A stretch of 64,000 bases of DNA from Rhipicephalus microplus (GCF_043290135.1 NC_134702.1:189380491-189444490); one strand, 5' to 3'. Shown: positions 46,524 through 59,500, counted from the first letter of the stretch. Numbers and translations: made by a program. Notes: generated by a model from the letters alone, not told the origin.

Positions 46524-47239
46524 ATTATGATTTCAAATATTTTCGTAACATGACCAGATGAAGGTGTGCACTTCCCCAAAAAGAGCACTCACTTCTTGTA
46601 GAACATGGCCTTTCGGGGAAGTCATGCCTTCATTTGGTTGTGTTAGCAAATATGTAAAATTTTAAAATGCGAATTGTGGTGGCAGGCGCGCTTATTTTTT
46701 TACCTCCTTCATGCAATGTGCTTTAGTTTGGAACTGGAGTGGTTGGTGCTAAAGAAGTTTTGCAATGCCAACCGTATCATACTTGACAAGGCACAATAAC
46801 AAGTGCCTAGTCAGGCATGTGTTATCAGTTGAAACGCGTCATCTCTCAGAATTCACGTGCTGAAAGCGCCCTGAGGAACCATGCATCTATGGTTAAACAG
46901 GCACACCTTTCAACATGGACACTCTTGTGCCAAGCAGCCCAGCATGTCTATTAGGTCACGCGTGCTCCTGGGCACACCACGTCGGAGCCCACAACTTTCG
47001 CAAGGTAGCACGGATTAAGCCTGGCTGCAGATGCACTATACAGAGTCGGGGACATGGCTGTACATGGTTCTGCTAAATGTTTCAGATATGTTTCAATGTT
47101 GCTAGAAACCTGTCGAAAAGCAATTGGTAGTACAACTACAACATGTAAGCAGTAGCACTGTGATGCGAGTTGAATAGCCTGTTGGTATTGAAACCAACCT
47201 GCGATGTGCAACAGCTCGATAACACATGCTCTTTTTGTA
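46524..47239. other. Non-coding stretch
   Basis: No elements recognised. Confidence 0.3.
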
Positions 47240-48114
47240 TATCAGCCTTTTTTTTATGTCCGATGCTATACAAAGGCTTCCCCCAATTACCTACAATTTT
47301 CCCACCCCTGTTCAAGCTTATTCGATCTTATGCGTGCAAAACCCATCTAACCTTCCGCCTTTCTCAGTTATTTTTTCCATCTTTTCGTAGCCACATAATC
47401 TCTCTAACTGGTCACTTGTCTCTCCCTCACATTGCTTGACCTGCTCAGGTCCACCTTTTATTTTTCTTAGTGTCAGCTAGAATGTCATCTAGCCTTGTTT
47501 ATTCTTTATTGAGCTCTGCTCTTTTAATATATCTATTATGCTAACCATTTTCTGCTTCTATTTTGCATAGTTCTTGGTCTGTTCTGGACTTTTTTTACTA
47601 TCATTCAAGTTTCTGCACGATATGTTAGTACTTGCAACATACAATGGTTGACCACTTTCTGCTTTAGGGACAGTTGTAAATTGCCTTTAATGATTTGGGA
47701 ATGCCTGCCATCAAAGCTTTAGCCCATCCATATTGTTTGGTGAATTTCCTTTTCATGAGTAGTGTGTGCCGCGAATATCTAACTTAAACACATATATATT
47801 GTAAGGATTCTAGTGTGCCGTTGCGAACACTCGGTCTCTCGTTTGGCCTCCTACTATTTGATTCTTGTTTTTTACCGATTTATCCATAACCCTACTTGAA
47901 CACTTTCTCAGTTTAGACCCTCAGTTCATTGTCGTTGAACGGTACCACTGCTGAAAAGCAAAATATCATTTGCAAAGTGTAAGTACCGAGATATTCCTTG
48001 TAAATGTTTATTCGTGTTTCTTATCAACATGGTGGCTCAAATACTTCTGCAAAGCACACGGTAAATATTGCTCAGATTTCTTCTCCTTGCCAGATCCACT
48101 TTACGAATAAAATT

Positions 48115-48190
48115 TTTCTGCTCTGCGACAGCTCCTACCCCATGAAGGGACTTTTCTAGTCGCCCCTCAAGACCTTAATAAAGTTCATTT
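48115..48190 (+). mobile_element. Retroelement 3' end ahead of the (TCTG)n tract
   Basis: CCCCATGAAGGGACTTTTC then CCTCAAGACCTTAATAAAG gives a polyadenylation signal immediately before the TCTG repeats. It interrupts the minus-strand RTE frame between RT motif A and motif C, so it looks like a short plus-strand retroelement whose tail expanded. The left boundary is a guess. Confidence 0.4.
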
Positions 48191-48294
<104 letters not shown>

Positions 48295-49345
48295 CTGTGG
48301 ATTCTCTATAGATGTTGGCTAGGATATTCATGCATGCATTATGCCCTAGCTACTCTAAGACTGCTGGTATCTCTACAGAGTCGAATGCCTTTCATTAGTC
48401 TCTGCAAGCTAAGTAAATGGATGTGTTCCTTTTCGCAGATTTTTCAGTTTGACAGCACATGACTATGATCCACAGGGGGACATCTGTTTATATGTGTATA
48501 ATTCTTCAAATCTTTCATCTCTTTTTTTTCTGTATTTTTTTATTAGCATTTTTACAGTTCAGTTGTACATTTGATTCGCCAGTACCTGAGGCATTATGCA
48601 GAAAGTGTCACAAGCTTGTTAAACACGACATCTCCATCTTTAATCGGGTGAACAATTTCACTGCATGATTTTTCGTTGGTCATGTTTTGTAGGGCTCTAT
48701 TCCATTCTCTCAGGGTAGGGTATCCAAAGAGATTCGTTCCTAACTAGACTTCTGATTTCATGTTTTTTTTTTCTAACTTTCTTTATATTTACTCATGAAA
48801 CTTAAGTGTTTTTTTGAACTCTGGCTTCTTTCTCTGTTAGGTGGCTTATTTGTGAGCTGTAGTAAAAGTCTTCTGCCACTTTACTATAGATGTTAAGACT
48901 GCTGATTATGTTGCTCTATCTGTTGGAGTGTGCATTCCTAAGTAGTTTCCTGTTGTCATGCTCTGTCCTTTCTTTGAATTCTTCATCTAATTTTTTGGTG
49001 CTATAAATCCCCATGCTGGCAATTTTGTTTTTGTTAACCAGCCCTTTTAGACCAGTTAATTCAACTTTAAATCTTGAGTGGGTAGCTTTTGTAGATTGTT
49101 GTTTCTTTTTTTCTTTTTTTTTGTGATTTGGGAGAGCTTGGTTACTTCTTGTCCTAGTGCTTTAACCTAACTGCAAATGCATTTTAGGAATCAATGTAGT
49201 TATGGTTTTGTTCATTTCCTCTATGTCATAATTTTTTTCTTGTGCTAACGCCTCACATACGAGTGTTCTAAGGCAGTGCTGAGAATGCGACTGACTGTTG
49301 CTCTGCTCCATTTTCAGAGGAGCTTTGCGATTTCTCTGCAAGTTC

Positions 49346-49440
<95 letters not shown>

Positions 49441-49490
49441 TAGTAATAATAATAATAATAACAATAATATAAAATAATAATAACAATAAT
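49346..49490. repeat. (TAA)n microsatellite
   Basis: About 32 perfect TAA units (49346-49441) followed by an imperfect TAA/CAA/AAAT section to 49490. It sits at the 5' edge of the decayed minus-strand RTE. Confidence 0.95.
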
Positions 49491-52400
49491 GACATTTTTA
49501 GGTGCCTTGAAGCTCCACATTCAATTCTGGCGGGCTTACTGATGAGGATGACTATGGTATTCAAGCATGTGAAAAGATCGTTTTCATCAAACATTTAAAA
49601 TGAAAGATTAAAAACGAAAATGTATTAAGGATTAATCGCCGGTCATCGCTGCTGTATTTGAGGTGATAGCTGCATTGAATTTTGCTCACAACAACTTGGG
49701 CTTACGTTAGCACTGCGTCTGTTTTCTGTGAGGAAACGAGTCTTGGCGGCTTCTGGTCTCGTTGGACCAGCGCGAACACGAGGAAGGAAAGGAAGGAGGG
49801 ACCTTTCCTTCCTCCGTGAGCGCAAAGTTCGAGCTACGTGTTTATTTGCGGCAAGCACTCTTCCTCGCGATAAATGTACTCTTGAGTGATGACAGTGATG
49901 AACACAAATGTTCTCAGCTTCACAGTGCACCTCGTGTCAAGGACAGGTAAGCTTTCAACCTCTAACTAATGTCCGGGTGAACGCGCTTTTGCACTATTAA
50001 TTTCGTGGCAGTTATGGTAATACCGCTCTGTGTTAATGTACCAGAATTTGAAAACGTTCTCGCTGCGCAAGTTGCTCGGTTTGTACAGCAGCCTGGTGAG
50101 ATTATTGTAAAGGCTAATACAGATCTTGACAATAAAAGTAAGACTTTCATTGTTTACCGTACTTCTGCCGTACGTGTTGCGTATTTCTCTAGTTGCGATA
50201 CGTGCACTCATTATGTACATTTATTGTGTGTGTAATTTACACGTTGCTGGTTTTAGGATTATGTCTCACTCTTCTGCTGCGCCCAATCTGCAGCGGGAGC
50301 GTTTAAACCAGGTAAAATCAGCTACACTGACACTGAGTGACGGATGAGTCAGCTGCTCAGTGCTGCATAACAAATTAGGGTGAAACGTCACACTTGGCCC
50401 AATTTCCAAATTGTTATGCTATTTGAATTAATAAATCACCGAAAAAAAAATGCAGATGAGCGTTGGCGGGGGGGGGGCGGGGGTAAATGTTTTTCAGTTT
50501 TGCCCAGGAATGAACTCTTCATTAATTAGCCAGCAGTCATGCCTCCGGCACTCTACATGCTGGTAATCTACAGCTGATCTCGCTTTCACGTGATGCTGCA
50601 AGATTGCTAGTTCGCATTGCCAGCATACCATCCCAACCCCCCCCCCCCCCCTAACCCCACTTTATTTGTGAGTGGTAGCGCCGGCGCAGGAACGTTTTGT
50701 CTTCACGTTTGAATTAAAGAACATTCTGCATTCGCAAGAAATCGATAGACTGAAAAAAGTCAACATGTATTGAGAGAGAGAAAATTCAGTTTTTAACTTT
50801 ATTTATGTCATCAATACGTTACAAGGAATCACTTGCAAGAGCTAATCACTTTGTTCGAAATAACCCTGTGTATTTCTTACGGACTCGCATGCATTAATGA
50901 GGGAAAAGTCGCATGCTTTGCGCATTACGCAAAATTTTACAATATAACTTTCTGGGGCTGCAGCAAAGGGACTCATTAAAGATGTACGCACGTATGAAGC
51001 ACACCGCATGATCAGTTGCGTTAATGTTGTCATGTGTAAGTGACATTAGGGGTTAGCGACCGCATCGAAGCTTTGTGAGCCACTGAGACCACTAGGGGGG
51101 GGCGCTGCGAGCGCGCGGAGCTAGTGGTCACGCTTCACATCGGCTCCGTAAGAAATGCTAATTTTCGGCGGACCATCGACCCCTACAGGACTAATTTTGG
51201 TACGTGAGTGATCAACTTGGTGAGTGGACCACGTCAATACCAAATTTGGGCCATTTCACCCAATTTTGGGAGTTTTAGAGCTATTTCATGTACGAAGCAG
51301 GCGAGGCCCCGCTATGCCTAATGACGGCTACCTTCGCTCCGACCATGTGCTCGGTCGGCGCGGCACTCGGGGCGGCCTTGGAGGCCTCCCCAGAGCTCGC
51401 CAGGCTTTGGAACGACGAAAACGACCAAAACTACGAAGAATACCAAGCCATGGACACCTCGGTCGCGGATATAAGTGCGGATTCTGCTCCAAAGGTTTGA
51501 AAATTCTAGGATCAACAGAAGTCGAATTATAGGGGTTGTGGTCACCCCATGTATTCCCTCCATAGGAAGCACAGGGCACGGTAGCTAATCGAATCTAACA
51601 TAATCAAATAAATCTAAGTGCCACCGACAAAAGTCGAGTTTATTGCTGGATTATACATCCTTGAGTTTACAGAATACTAGGAACTAAGTGTGTATTTTGC
51701 CGTAGTAATGCGGGATCAAGCGTTTGAAAAGTCTGCATACACAGCGTCAAGGGGGCAGCCATTTTGAATGGGAACGACATCACAATAAAATCCACGTTCA
51801 TCGAGCTGGAAATCGGGTAGTGAACAAAACTTTTCTGGTAGCTTGGAAGAACATAAAGGGCTTAACAACTACCCAGTAGTATTTTCCGAATTACGTTGTT
51901 AATTGAAGAGAAACCGGACCCTATTTCCCCCACTTAAACACATACCGCACGGAACTAAGTAGTCGAGTATTCATACTGCACGCAACAGGGCAGAATCTCA
52001 TTTAAAAAAAAAAAAAAGCACTTCTCGGTTAATACAACAAGGTAGGACACGTTAGATAGTCACGGGCTGGGGTTCAGGGAGCCCCAAACAATGACTGGAG
52101 AGACAAAAACAAAGAAAAGTGTCACAAAGGAACGGAGTAAGGGAAAAAAAAAAAAGAAAGAACCTACTTGCAGCACCCGAATGCAGAGCGCACTAGATAG
52201 TGAGAAAACAAAAGATGGTGAGGACCATTGTAAGGAAGTCTAGAAGGGATTGATTTGAGAGAAAAGAGGCCAGCTAGCTCGACTATTGGAACGTCAGTAC
52301 AGATCTGAGACAACCATTCTCGGAGATTCGGCCATATATGGCCAATAAGTCGAAGCAGCAATTCCGCACAGAGACAGAGAAAGATGATATCAGTAGAGAT

Positions 52401-53597
52401 TTAGGGGGAGGTAAGATGGAGTCACCCAAAGAGGAAAGTGAGGGCCAAGACCTACGAGACCCGAGAACGAGAACGAGTGCAATCCCCCACTGCGATAAGG
52501 AGTTCCTTGATCTTCATTGAACGCCGCGTCCAATGGCGGCCACGTCAGCAGCAAGGGTAAGTGAGCTCTACACATATCTACGTATAACTTTAGCAATATT
52601 GGTTCTAGGAGGGTCAGAGTGGTGTCTATTTGTTCGTGAAGATACAAGGAGTTCAACCAGTACAAATATTCCTATTACGAACGAAAATTTCAAATTTTAG
52701 GAGCGCAAAACAGTGAGAATCTGTGAAAACAACAACCTTCGGACCACGGTTTTTTTTTTTAGAGGTATCTTGCAATAAAAATTAAACCTAATCACTGGAA
52801 AGTAAATTTGTAATATCATCTGCGATAGGTGTTTCTGAATTGTGGAAAGTTTTTTTTTTTAATGTCTCTGATTATTAAAACTTGGGTCTGCAATATATTT
52901 CATATTTACTTTATTCCGAAATGTCTTAGGCCACTGCGTAGTTTGCATTAGCAAGGTAGTCAAGCTCATGTACCGCTAGTGAAATCAAGCTTGATGCTAA
53001 GCTAACCATTTTTACACTTGAATTAATTGAGGAATCACTTGTTGTTAATTCAAAATTATGAAATGATATACAGGGGTTTTTTTTCTTTTTTTTAACAAAA
53101 AGGTTAAAGGCAAGTTAATATGCATTTAAAAGGTGTTTTTAAGACTTGGTACGCCATTTACTGCAGTGAAACTGCCTTTACAGGGGGTTACATGTGATAA
53201 TGACACATCACCTGCATTGCAGTCATCCTCGTACAAAGTGCGGACTTGGGCTAAATAAGATAGACTGGAGCTTGGAATTGCTGCGATAATAATATAGTTA
53301 TAAATATGGTAGCCTGCCGAGCTTTCAATTGCAGGGTCCTTATTGATTCCATGTCGCAATATCAAACTTTGATGTGCTTTTGGGAGCAAGAAGTTTTCTA
53401 AACTTAGATAGTTACAAGTAAATAAGCCTATAATAATAATTTGGACTAATAACTATAAAGTCAACTGAACACCGATGTTATCACATCCCCTTGAAGTAAA
53501 GTTGTAATAAACACCCATGAACAAATTTTAATTTTATGCGGGAAGTTCACTCACAATGTTCAACAGTCAATCACTTTAGTTTAGTCATGTTTAAACA
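49491..53597. other. Mostly non-coding stretch with two possible small exons
   Basis: Two short segments have coding and splice features: 49762-49946, ending AG before GTAAGC, and 50257-50311, after TTTTAG and before GTAAAA. They join in frame (phase 2) to read APRVKDR-IMSHSSAAPNLQ across the junction. Whether they belong to the transposase gene further right is unproven. 51088-51110 has a CTCF-like CCACTAG...CGCTGC with eight Gs. A 70-codon frame at 51288-51500 is GC-rich and unrecognised. The rest is AT-rich. Confidence 0.3.
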
Positions 53598-55144
53598 TAC
53601 CGCAGGGTGCCTGCGCAAGTAGGCGTTTGGTGTGTAGCGACACCACGAACCCGAGCTAACGGGGGAGTTTCGACTCCCTCCCACGCCTAGCCGTGCGTGG
53701 CTTTGCCGTGTCCGAGGAAAAGGGGATCCTGGGGGTTGAGCCGACGCTGGGTGATTGGACCGTTAAGGCCCCCCAACAGAGGCAACACACCCCTTTGGCC
53801 CCGGCTTCACGTAGACGGCACCCCTGAGCTGACCCACCCAGGGGAATCGGCAGTCGCCTTTTCCTATCTCTCTCTCCCTACATCTTCGTCTTTATCTCTT
53901 ACTATTTATCTGTCCTGTCTTCTACTCTCTTCCGTTTACTTCCAAACTTCCTGGCGGCTAGGGTTAACCCGGTGCAAATAGCCTACCTTGGTCTAGGCGC
54001 ATTGGGTTATAGTAGCGTTGTGCGGCTGGCGTCTGCAGGTTTCAGCATTTGTAACCTTGTAGCGTCCCCTCGTAGGGCTCCGTCGTGGGTGGCCGCCAAC
54101 GCTGCTGAACAACAATAAGGAAGACATGCATGGAGCATTCCCACTACTGTCTGATCGTACCGGCTTAAAGCCGGTACGCACCGATGATCTCACCAGAGAA
54201 GGATTGGCCACCCTGGTGCAGTATCTGGCCACCCCCTCCCGTAGGCATTCGTCAATTAACTCACGGCCCTCAGTCCCCACCAGCTGCGGAGCAACTGACC
54301 ACGGCGGCGGTCAGATCTGCAAAGCAGCAGAGGGTGCTAGGAATCTCTGGATACGGACAGGCCACCATTGGAACTTGAACTTAGCAACGTTTAACGTTAG
54401 AACGTTATCTAGTGAGGGAAGTCTAGCTGTATTATTCGAGGAACTAGAAGGCATTAAATGGGATATAATAGGGCTGAGTGAGGTTAGGAGGACAGATGAG
54501 GCCTATACTGTGCTACAGAATGGGCACGTCATTTGCTATCGGGGCTTGGCAGACAGAAGAGAACTGGGAGTAGGGTTCCTAATTCACAGAAACATAGCTG
54601 GCAACATAGAGGATTACTATAGCATTAATGAAAGGGTGGTAGGCATTGTAATTAAACTGAATAAAAGATACAAGATGAAGGTAGTACAGGCTTACGCGCC
54701 TACATGCAGCCATGATGACGCTTCAGTTGAAAGCTTCTATGAAGACGTGGAATCGGCAATGAGTAAGGTGAAAACACAGCATACTATAGTAATGGGCGAC
54801 TTTAATGCAAAGGTAGGGAAGAAGCAGGCTGGAGACCAGGCAGTAAGAGATTATGGCATCGGCACTAGAAACGACAGAGGAGAGCTACTAGTAGAATTCG
54901 CAGAACGCAATAATCTGCGTATTTTGAATACCTTCTACCGAAAACGAGAAAACCGCAAATGGACATGGAGGAGCCCTAATGGCGTAAATAAGAACGAAAT
55001 AGACTTTATAATGACTGCACACCCAGGAGTCGTGCAGGATGTGGAAGTGGTTGGCAAGGTAAGATGCAGTGACCATAGAATGGTACGGGCTCGAATCCGC
55101 CTAGACTTGAAGAAGGAACGACAGAAACTGATACGCAAGAAGCC
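53598..55144 (+). mobile_element. RTE element, second copy: intact 5' end, lost 3' two-thirds
   Basis: The copy starts at the same TACCGCAGGG as the full-length element and follows it to a sharp breakpoint after AGAAGCCA (55144). The leader differs from copy 1 at about 15 positions, whereas the coding part has a single difference. RT and tail are absent. LINEs usually lose the 5' end, not the 3' end, so this is not a simple truncated insertion. Confidence 0.92.
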
Positions 55145-55208
55145 ACTTTGTTTTTTTGGGTGGTGTCTTAGGCATGAATGGATGAGTGATGACTGGCATG
55201 ACACGTAG
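54126..55208 (+). pseudogene. RTE endonuclease-only ORF fused to 20 foreign codons
   Basis: Residues 1-340 are identical to those of the intact RTE polyprotein, including every endonuclease residue (Asn90, Glu119, Asp225/Asn227, Asp293, Asp316/His317). The frame then runs into unrelated DNA for about 20 codons (LCFFGWCLRHEW...) and stops at 55206-55208. No RT is encoded, so it cannot retrotranspose alone. A translated product could in principle be a free endonuclease; nothing shows that it is made. An AATAAA lies at about 55266. Confidence 0.85.
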
Positions 55209-55440
55209 GCCTCTTCGTTTGTTTTGTCGTCATTCTTTTACCTTTATATATGTTCGCTTATCCAAATAAAAGCTTAGTTGCAGTTAAGCGCTTGTGTAGT
55301 GTCTTTCTTCCTTGCTATTGTGTGTAGCTTTGCGCTTCCTACTAAGATGAATCTGTACCAACTAGCCCGGTCTAATTGTTCATTACGTTGATCATAGGTG
55401 GGCATTACAAGAGAATCCTCACTCACCCAATTTTTTTCAG
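55145..55440 (+). other. Unrelated 3' sequence joined to the truncated RTE
   Basis: It contains AATAAAAGC at about 55266 and then AAGATGAATCTGTACCAACTAGCCCG near 55345, in shorter form AAGAT..GTACCAA...AGCCCG, which recurs just right of the foldback at about 56100. It therefore looks like the end of another tick repeat. Confidence 0.5.
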
Positions 55441-56400
55441 GCATCGCACTCACTTATGCTCACACTCACGTGTACTCGCATCCATAATACTCACTCACGT
55501 TCATACTCATATGTACTCTCACTCAAAGCTATTCGCTCACGTTCATACTCACATAATCCTACTCCAAGCTACCCACTGACGTTCATACTCACGTGTACTC
55601 ATCCACACGTACTCATATTCACATCCACGTACACTCACACTTCTAGCTACTCACTCACTTTCATACTCACACGTGTACTCGTGCCCATATGTTCTCACTC
55701 ACATTCATACTCACATCAAGTAACACTAACGGGTAGTCACTTAGGTTCATACATCAACTCACACCCATATGTAGTACTTATGTTCATACAGAAATCAACT
55801 CTCGCGCACAGGTGCTCACTCACGTTCATACTCACATGTATTCAAACTCACAGGTGCTCACGTTCATACTCGCGTCAACTTTCTCCCAGGTACTCACTAA
55901 CGTTCATAGTTGATGCAACTCACACTCACAGGTACTCGCTCACGTTTATACTTGCATCAACTCACACACACTCACATCAGCTTAAACTAATTTTGAATGA
56001 AGAAACAGCGCTAGAAGAGGACGAGACGAGAGGACACAAACACAGCAACGTGTTTGTGTCCTCTCGTCTCGTCCTGTTATAGCGCTGTTTCTTCATTCAA
56101 GATCAGTATGTACCAAACAGCCCGATTCAAGACGCTCAAACTCAAACTTGCGTTCATACATTAGCTCACTCTCTCAGGCTTGCAGGAACTCATTCAAATT
56201 GGTTCTCACGTTTACTCGCCCTCATAGGCTCTTACTCACGGTCATATTCACGTGTACTCGCAGTTATTCGTACTCACTCACGCTCACACATTACTTCTAG
56301 CTCATTGGTACTCTCTCACGTTCATACACCTACTCGCAACACCTCTTCTCACTCGCGTTGAGATTCACACCTGCTCACATTCATGAGTGAGTATGCCTAG
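55440..56400. repeat. Degenerate minisatellite, CTCACTCACGTTCATACTCA-type units
   Basis: Many imperfect units of roughly 25-40 bp based on CACTCACGTTCATACTCAC and TGTACTC fill the interval, except where the foldback at 55993-56100 is inserted. The open frame at 55456-56082 (Ser/Thr/His/Tyr-rich) results from the repeat and is not a real protein. Confidence 0.85.
55993..56100. mobile_element. Foldback (hairpin) element, arms 50 bp
   Basis: 55993-56042 and 56051-56100 are reverse complements with two mismatches in 50, around an 8-nt centre CAGCAACG. The outer ends are TTGAATGAAGAAACAGCGC and its complement. Minisatellite units continue on both sides, so this is an insertion in the array. It has no coding capacity and fits a foldback/MITE type. 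Confidence 0.9.
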
Positions 56401-56598
56401 CTATGACGTTGATTGCATACACTTTGCTTTTTTTTTTTTGAACAATGAACTGTTCTTGTTAGTGAAATCGATGTCCTGTATTATCAGGGTTAGATTTTAA
56501 GTTTGCAGATGCTTCATGTCAGTGGAAGTATCCGCTCATGTTACAGACCTGGAAGTAATGCAGTATATTAACAGAGCTGTCTTTCTTCTATTTTATAG
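56401..56598. other. Non-coding DNA left of the transposase exon
   Basis: AT-rich sequence ending in a pyrimidine-rich acceptor (TTCTTCTATTTTATAG, ending 56598). Confidence 0.4.
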
Positions 56599-59500
56599 AA
56601 ATGTCTCCAGAGAATGTGCCTCACATATCGAGTGAAGCCGAAGTGGTTCGCCGAGGTACACTGGACATTGTGCAAAGGAGTTCTGCGTGCAACATATCGG
56701 GTAAGAAGGCGCATGTTGATTGCGTGCACTTTGCTTTTTTTTAAACAATGAACTATTACAAGGGTCATCCCACGCCGACTGTCCAAATCGTGGCACTCGT
56801 CAAAAATCAGTTTATATTGAAAAATCTGAGAAAATTAAACAAATATAGACATTACTTCTACAGCATTCTTCCAAAATATTTTGAGCGGCAAATTTTTCTG
56901 TGCACATGACCACTATTCGAAATTCGCGAAAGGGTGGGAAAACTGGCACGAAAAAAAATTTCCTTTAAGTCGACCATGTCGTGCATTCTTTCAACACTTG
57001 CTTTTATGCGTTTTTCGAGCATAGTGCTTTCAATATACGACAGTTCCTTATAGTAGCTTTAAATTAATCATTTTCTGGCGCGTAGACAAAGTTGAGTAAA
57101 TTGTAGCGTTTTTGGAAACCTTTCTGCAAAAAACGATTGCCAGTAATATGCATAAATTACTTATTCAAACTCTTCATAAGACTTAATGTTTCCTCATATT
57201 TTGTTCCCCCTGTGCGTGGCACCTACGCTCTAAAATAAAATCCTAAAGTTGGCAAAAACGCCACTTCAGCCCACGCTGAGACACCTGTAGCACCCTATAA
57301 GGTGGTCCAAGCAACAATCACCGGAAAAGCGCATACGAATGAGCATTACAACAAGTTTAATCGAAGTAATTGTTCTTTTAGTGGAGAAAACAATTTTTGA
57401 AGTTTAGTCCCACTATTGCACAATTTTACTATGGGGCAATAGAAACCAACTAAATTTGCCGCATAAAAAAAGAGTTGTGTACTGGCACTACATGGTTTTC
57501 AGTTTTTTTATAAGAACTTTATTTTGTATGTTCGTAAATGCATCATCTTAGTGGAAGTAACTCCTCATGACCATGAAATTGGCTTGCGTAGTTGCACAAC
57601 GAAAAAGAAAAAACACTGCAGTGATTGTGCGCATGCACAGCTGGGCCACTTGGAGTTCGTTGCTACACACATAATGGCTGTAAACAAAGAATACTGAAAA
57701 AGGTAGACCTGCTTAAACTGTATCGGCTGCTAGTACTTTATTGGAATTTCACTGTACAGCTAAGCTGACGCATACTTGTCTTTTGAAGCAGACCTAAGTT
57801 ATGCAACTTACTCGCATTTATGATACCATGTGATGCACTTGCAGTGCTATTTAAGGAAGCGCATTCACACTGCATGTGCTTAGGTGAAGCGTCAGGTATT
57901 TTGAAGCTTCCAATTACTTGAAACTTGTAACGCTGCAGTTTATGCGCAGGGAATTTGTTTACGTTTTGTTGCGAAAGTAAAATTTATTCATTCCCGTGAT
58001 TGTTTTTAGCTATCATTGTCCATATGAAGCTACAGATATATACATGCTTCACGAATTTCATGACGGGGTGGAACTGAATGGAAGAGCTTTTTTAAAAAAA
58101 TGGCTTGAAGCTTGCCCTAATCTAAGCAACGTTCGATACACAGCTAAGCTGATCGGCGCCATGCTTATTTATTGCTGTATAAAGACACAGCATTTGCTCT
58201 AAGGGTGCTTGAATTTCGCTGCAGCGATGTTGAATTTTTGCTTGAACTCGGCTTGGTGGACCCCGGTATATACTTTTTCGTGTTAAAAAAGCAATAATAT
58301 GTATTGTTAGGCTGCGAACTTGCTCCAGGAATCTGAAACATGCTGACTGCAGCCTGCAGAGGACTGTCTTCGTCTCATATTTTTTTTTTTTTCATTTTCT
58401 TAATAAGTGTGTTCATGAGCTACACAGACATGGCCGGCCTCGTGACGCAGTCCATTAGGCCATCACACGTTGAAACATGGTCGTGGAACGAAAACTCTCC
58501 ATTCAAGAATTGGCGTCGATTTCAGTCATTCCGAAGATAGGTATCGTTATTTCTCAAACCCTGACTCTAAATACCCTTCGTAAATTAGACACATATGTGA
58601 TATGGGGAAACCGCTCTTTCAAAAGGCAACTAAAGCTGTCATATTGTTCAAACGCACCCACTGATCCCCTCGCCCACTAGTTCACACTGCACCTGCCTTT
58701 GCAGTACTCAATGTAGTGTCTTCAGCTCGCTGGCTGAGGTGAGTTTGAGACCCCTGCTTTACACAAACGCCTTTCCTTAATATGTAGACTAAATTTGGTA
58801 TTGCAACGAGATGCAATACTCTCGCCATAAATTATTTTCGTAAACAACACTTTGACGATACTCTCCAAAATTCGGAAAGATTCCCATGCGATAAAAAAAA
58901 GAGATTTTCTCCAAGAGCATCTAGCAGCAGACTGTTTTCAGTTAATCAGATCTGTACTATTTTTTAAATACATTTGAGAAGGTAGCTGAAATGACTTGGA
59001 CATTTTACATAGAATAACCCAGATGTCATTGTTTTTTTATTTAAGTATACATCCTTTACTTGCAGGTACAGCCTCACATGCAGCTCTGTTGGCCAGAATA
59101 AATGCTCTGGAACGACAGCTGACTATTGCGAAGGCTAAGGCGAGGGTGAAAGAGCGGGAGCACAAGAAACTTATGCTGCACCTGTCTTCGTACATAAATG
59201 AAGACCAGTTCACCAGCTTGCATTATTCACCAAGAGGCACAGTGTGGTCCAAGGAAACATTGACGAAAGCACTGAAGATTCGCCTATCCTGCGGCTCGGG
59301 GGCTACGATATGGTCAAGGAGCTCGGCCAGCCATTGCCTTCACAGCATACACTTCAACGTCACATCGAGCACTGCAACTTTCGTCCAGGGCTGCTGATGG
59401 ACATTATGGACTCTCTCACTGTTGAGGTAATCGTAACGAATTTGTCCATTTTGCAACACTATCGAAGTTCGGATATTTAAAATTTTTGTATTTTCTGTAC

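Noticed and set aside
51288..51500. 70-codon GC-rich frame considered as a host exon
   Set aside because: No splice sites in the right phase and no recognisable domain; GC-rich composition alone gives open frames.
55456..56082. 208-codon Ser/Thr/His-rich open frame
   Set aside because: It is translation of the minisatellite and the inserted foldback, not a conserved protein.
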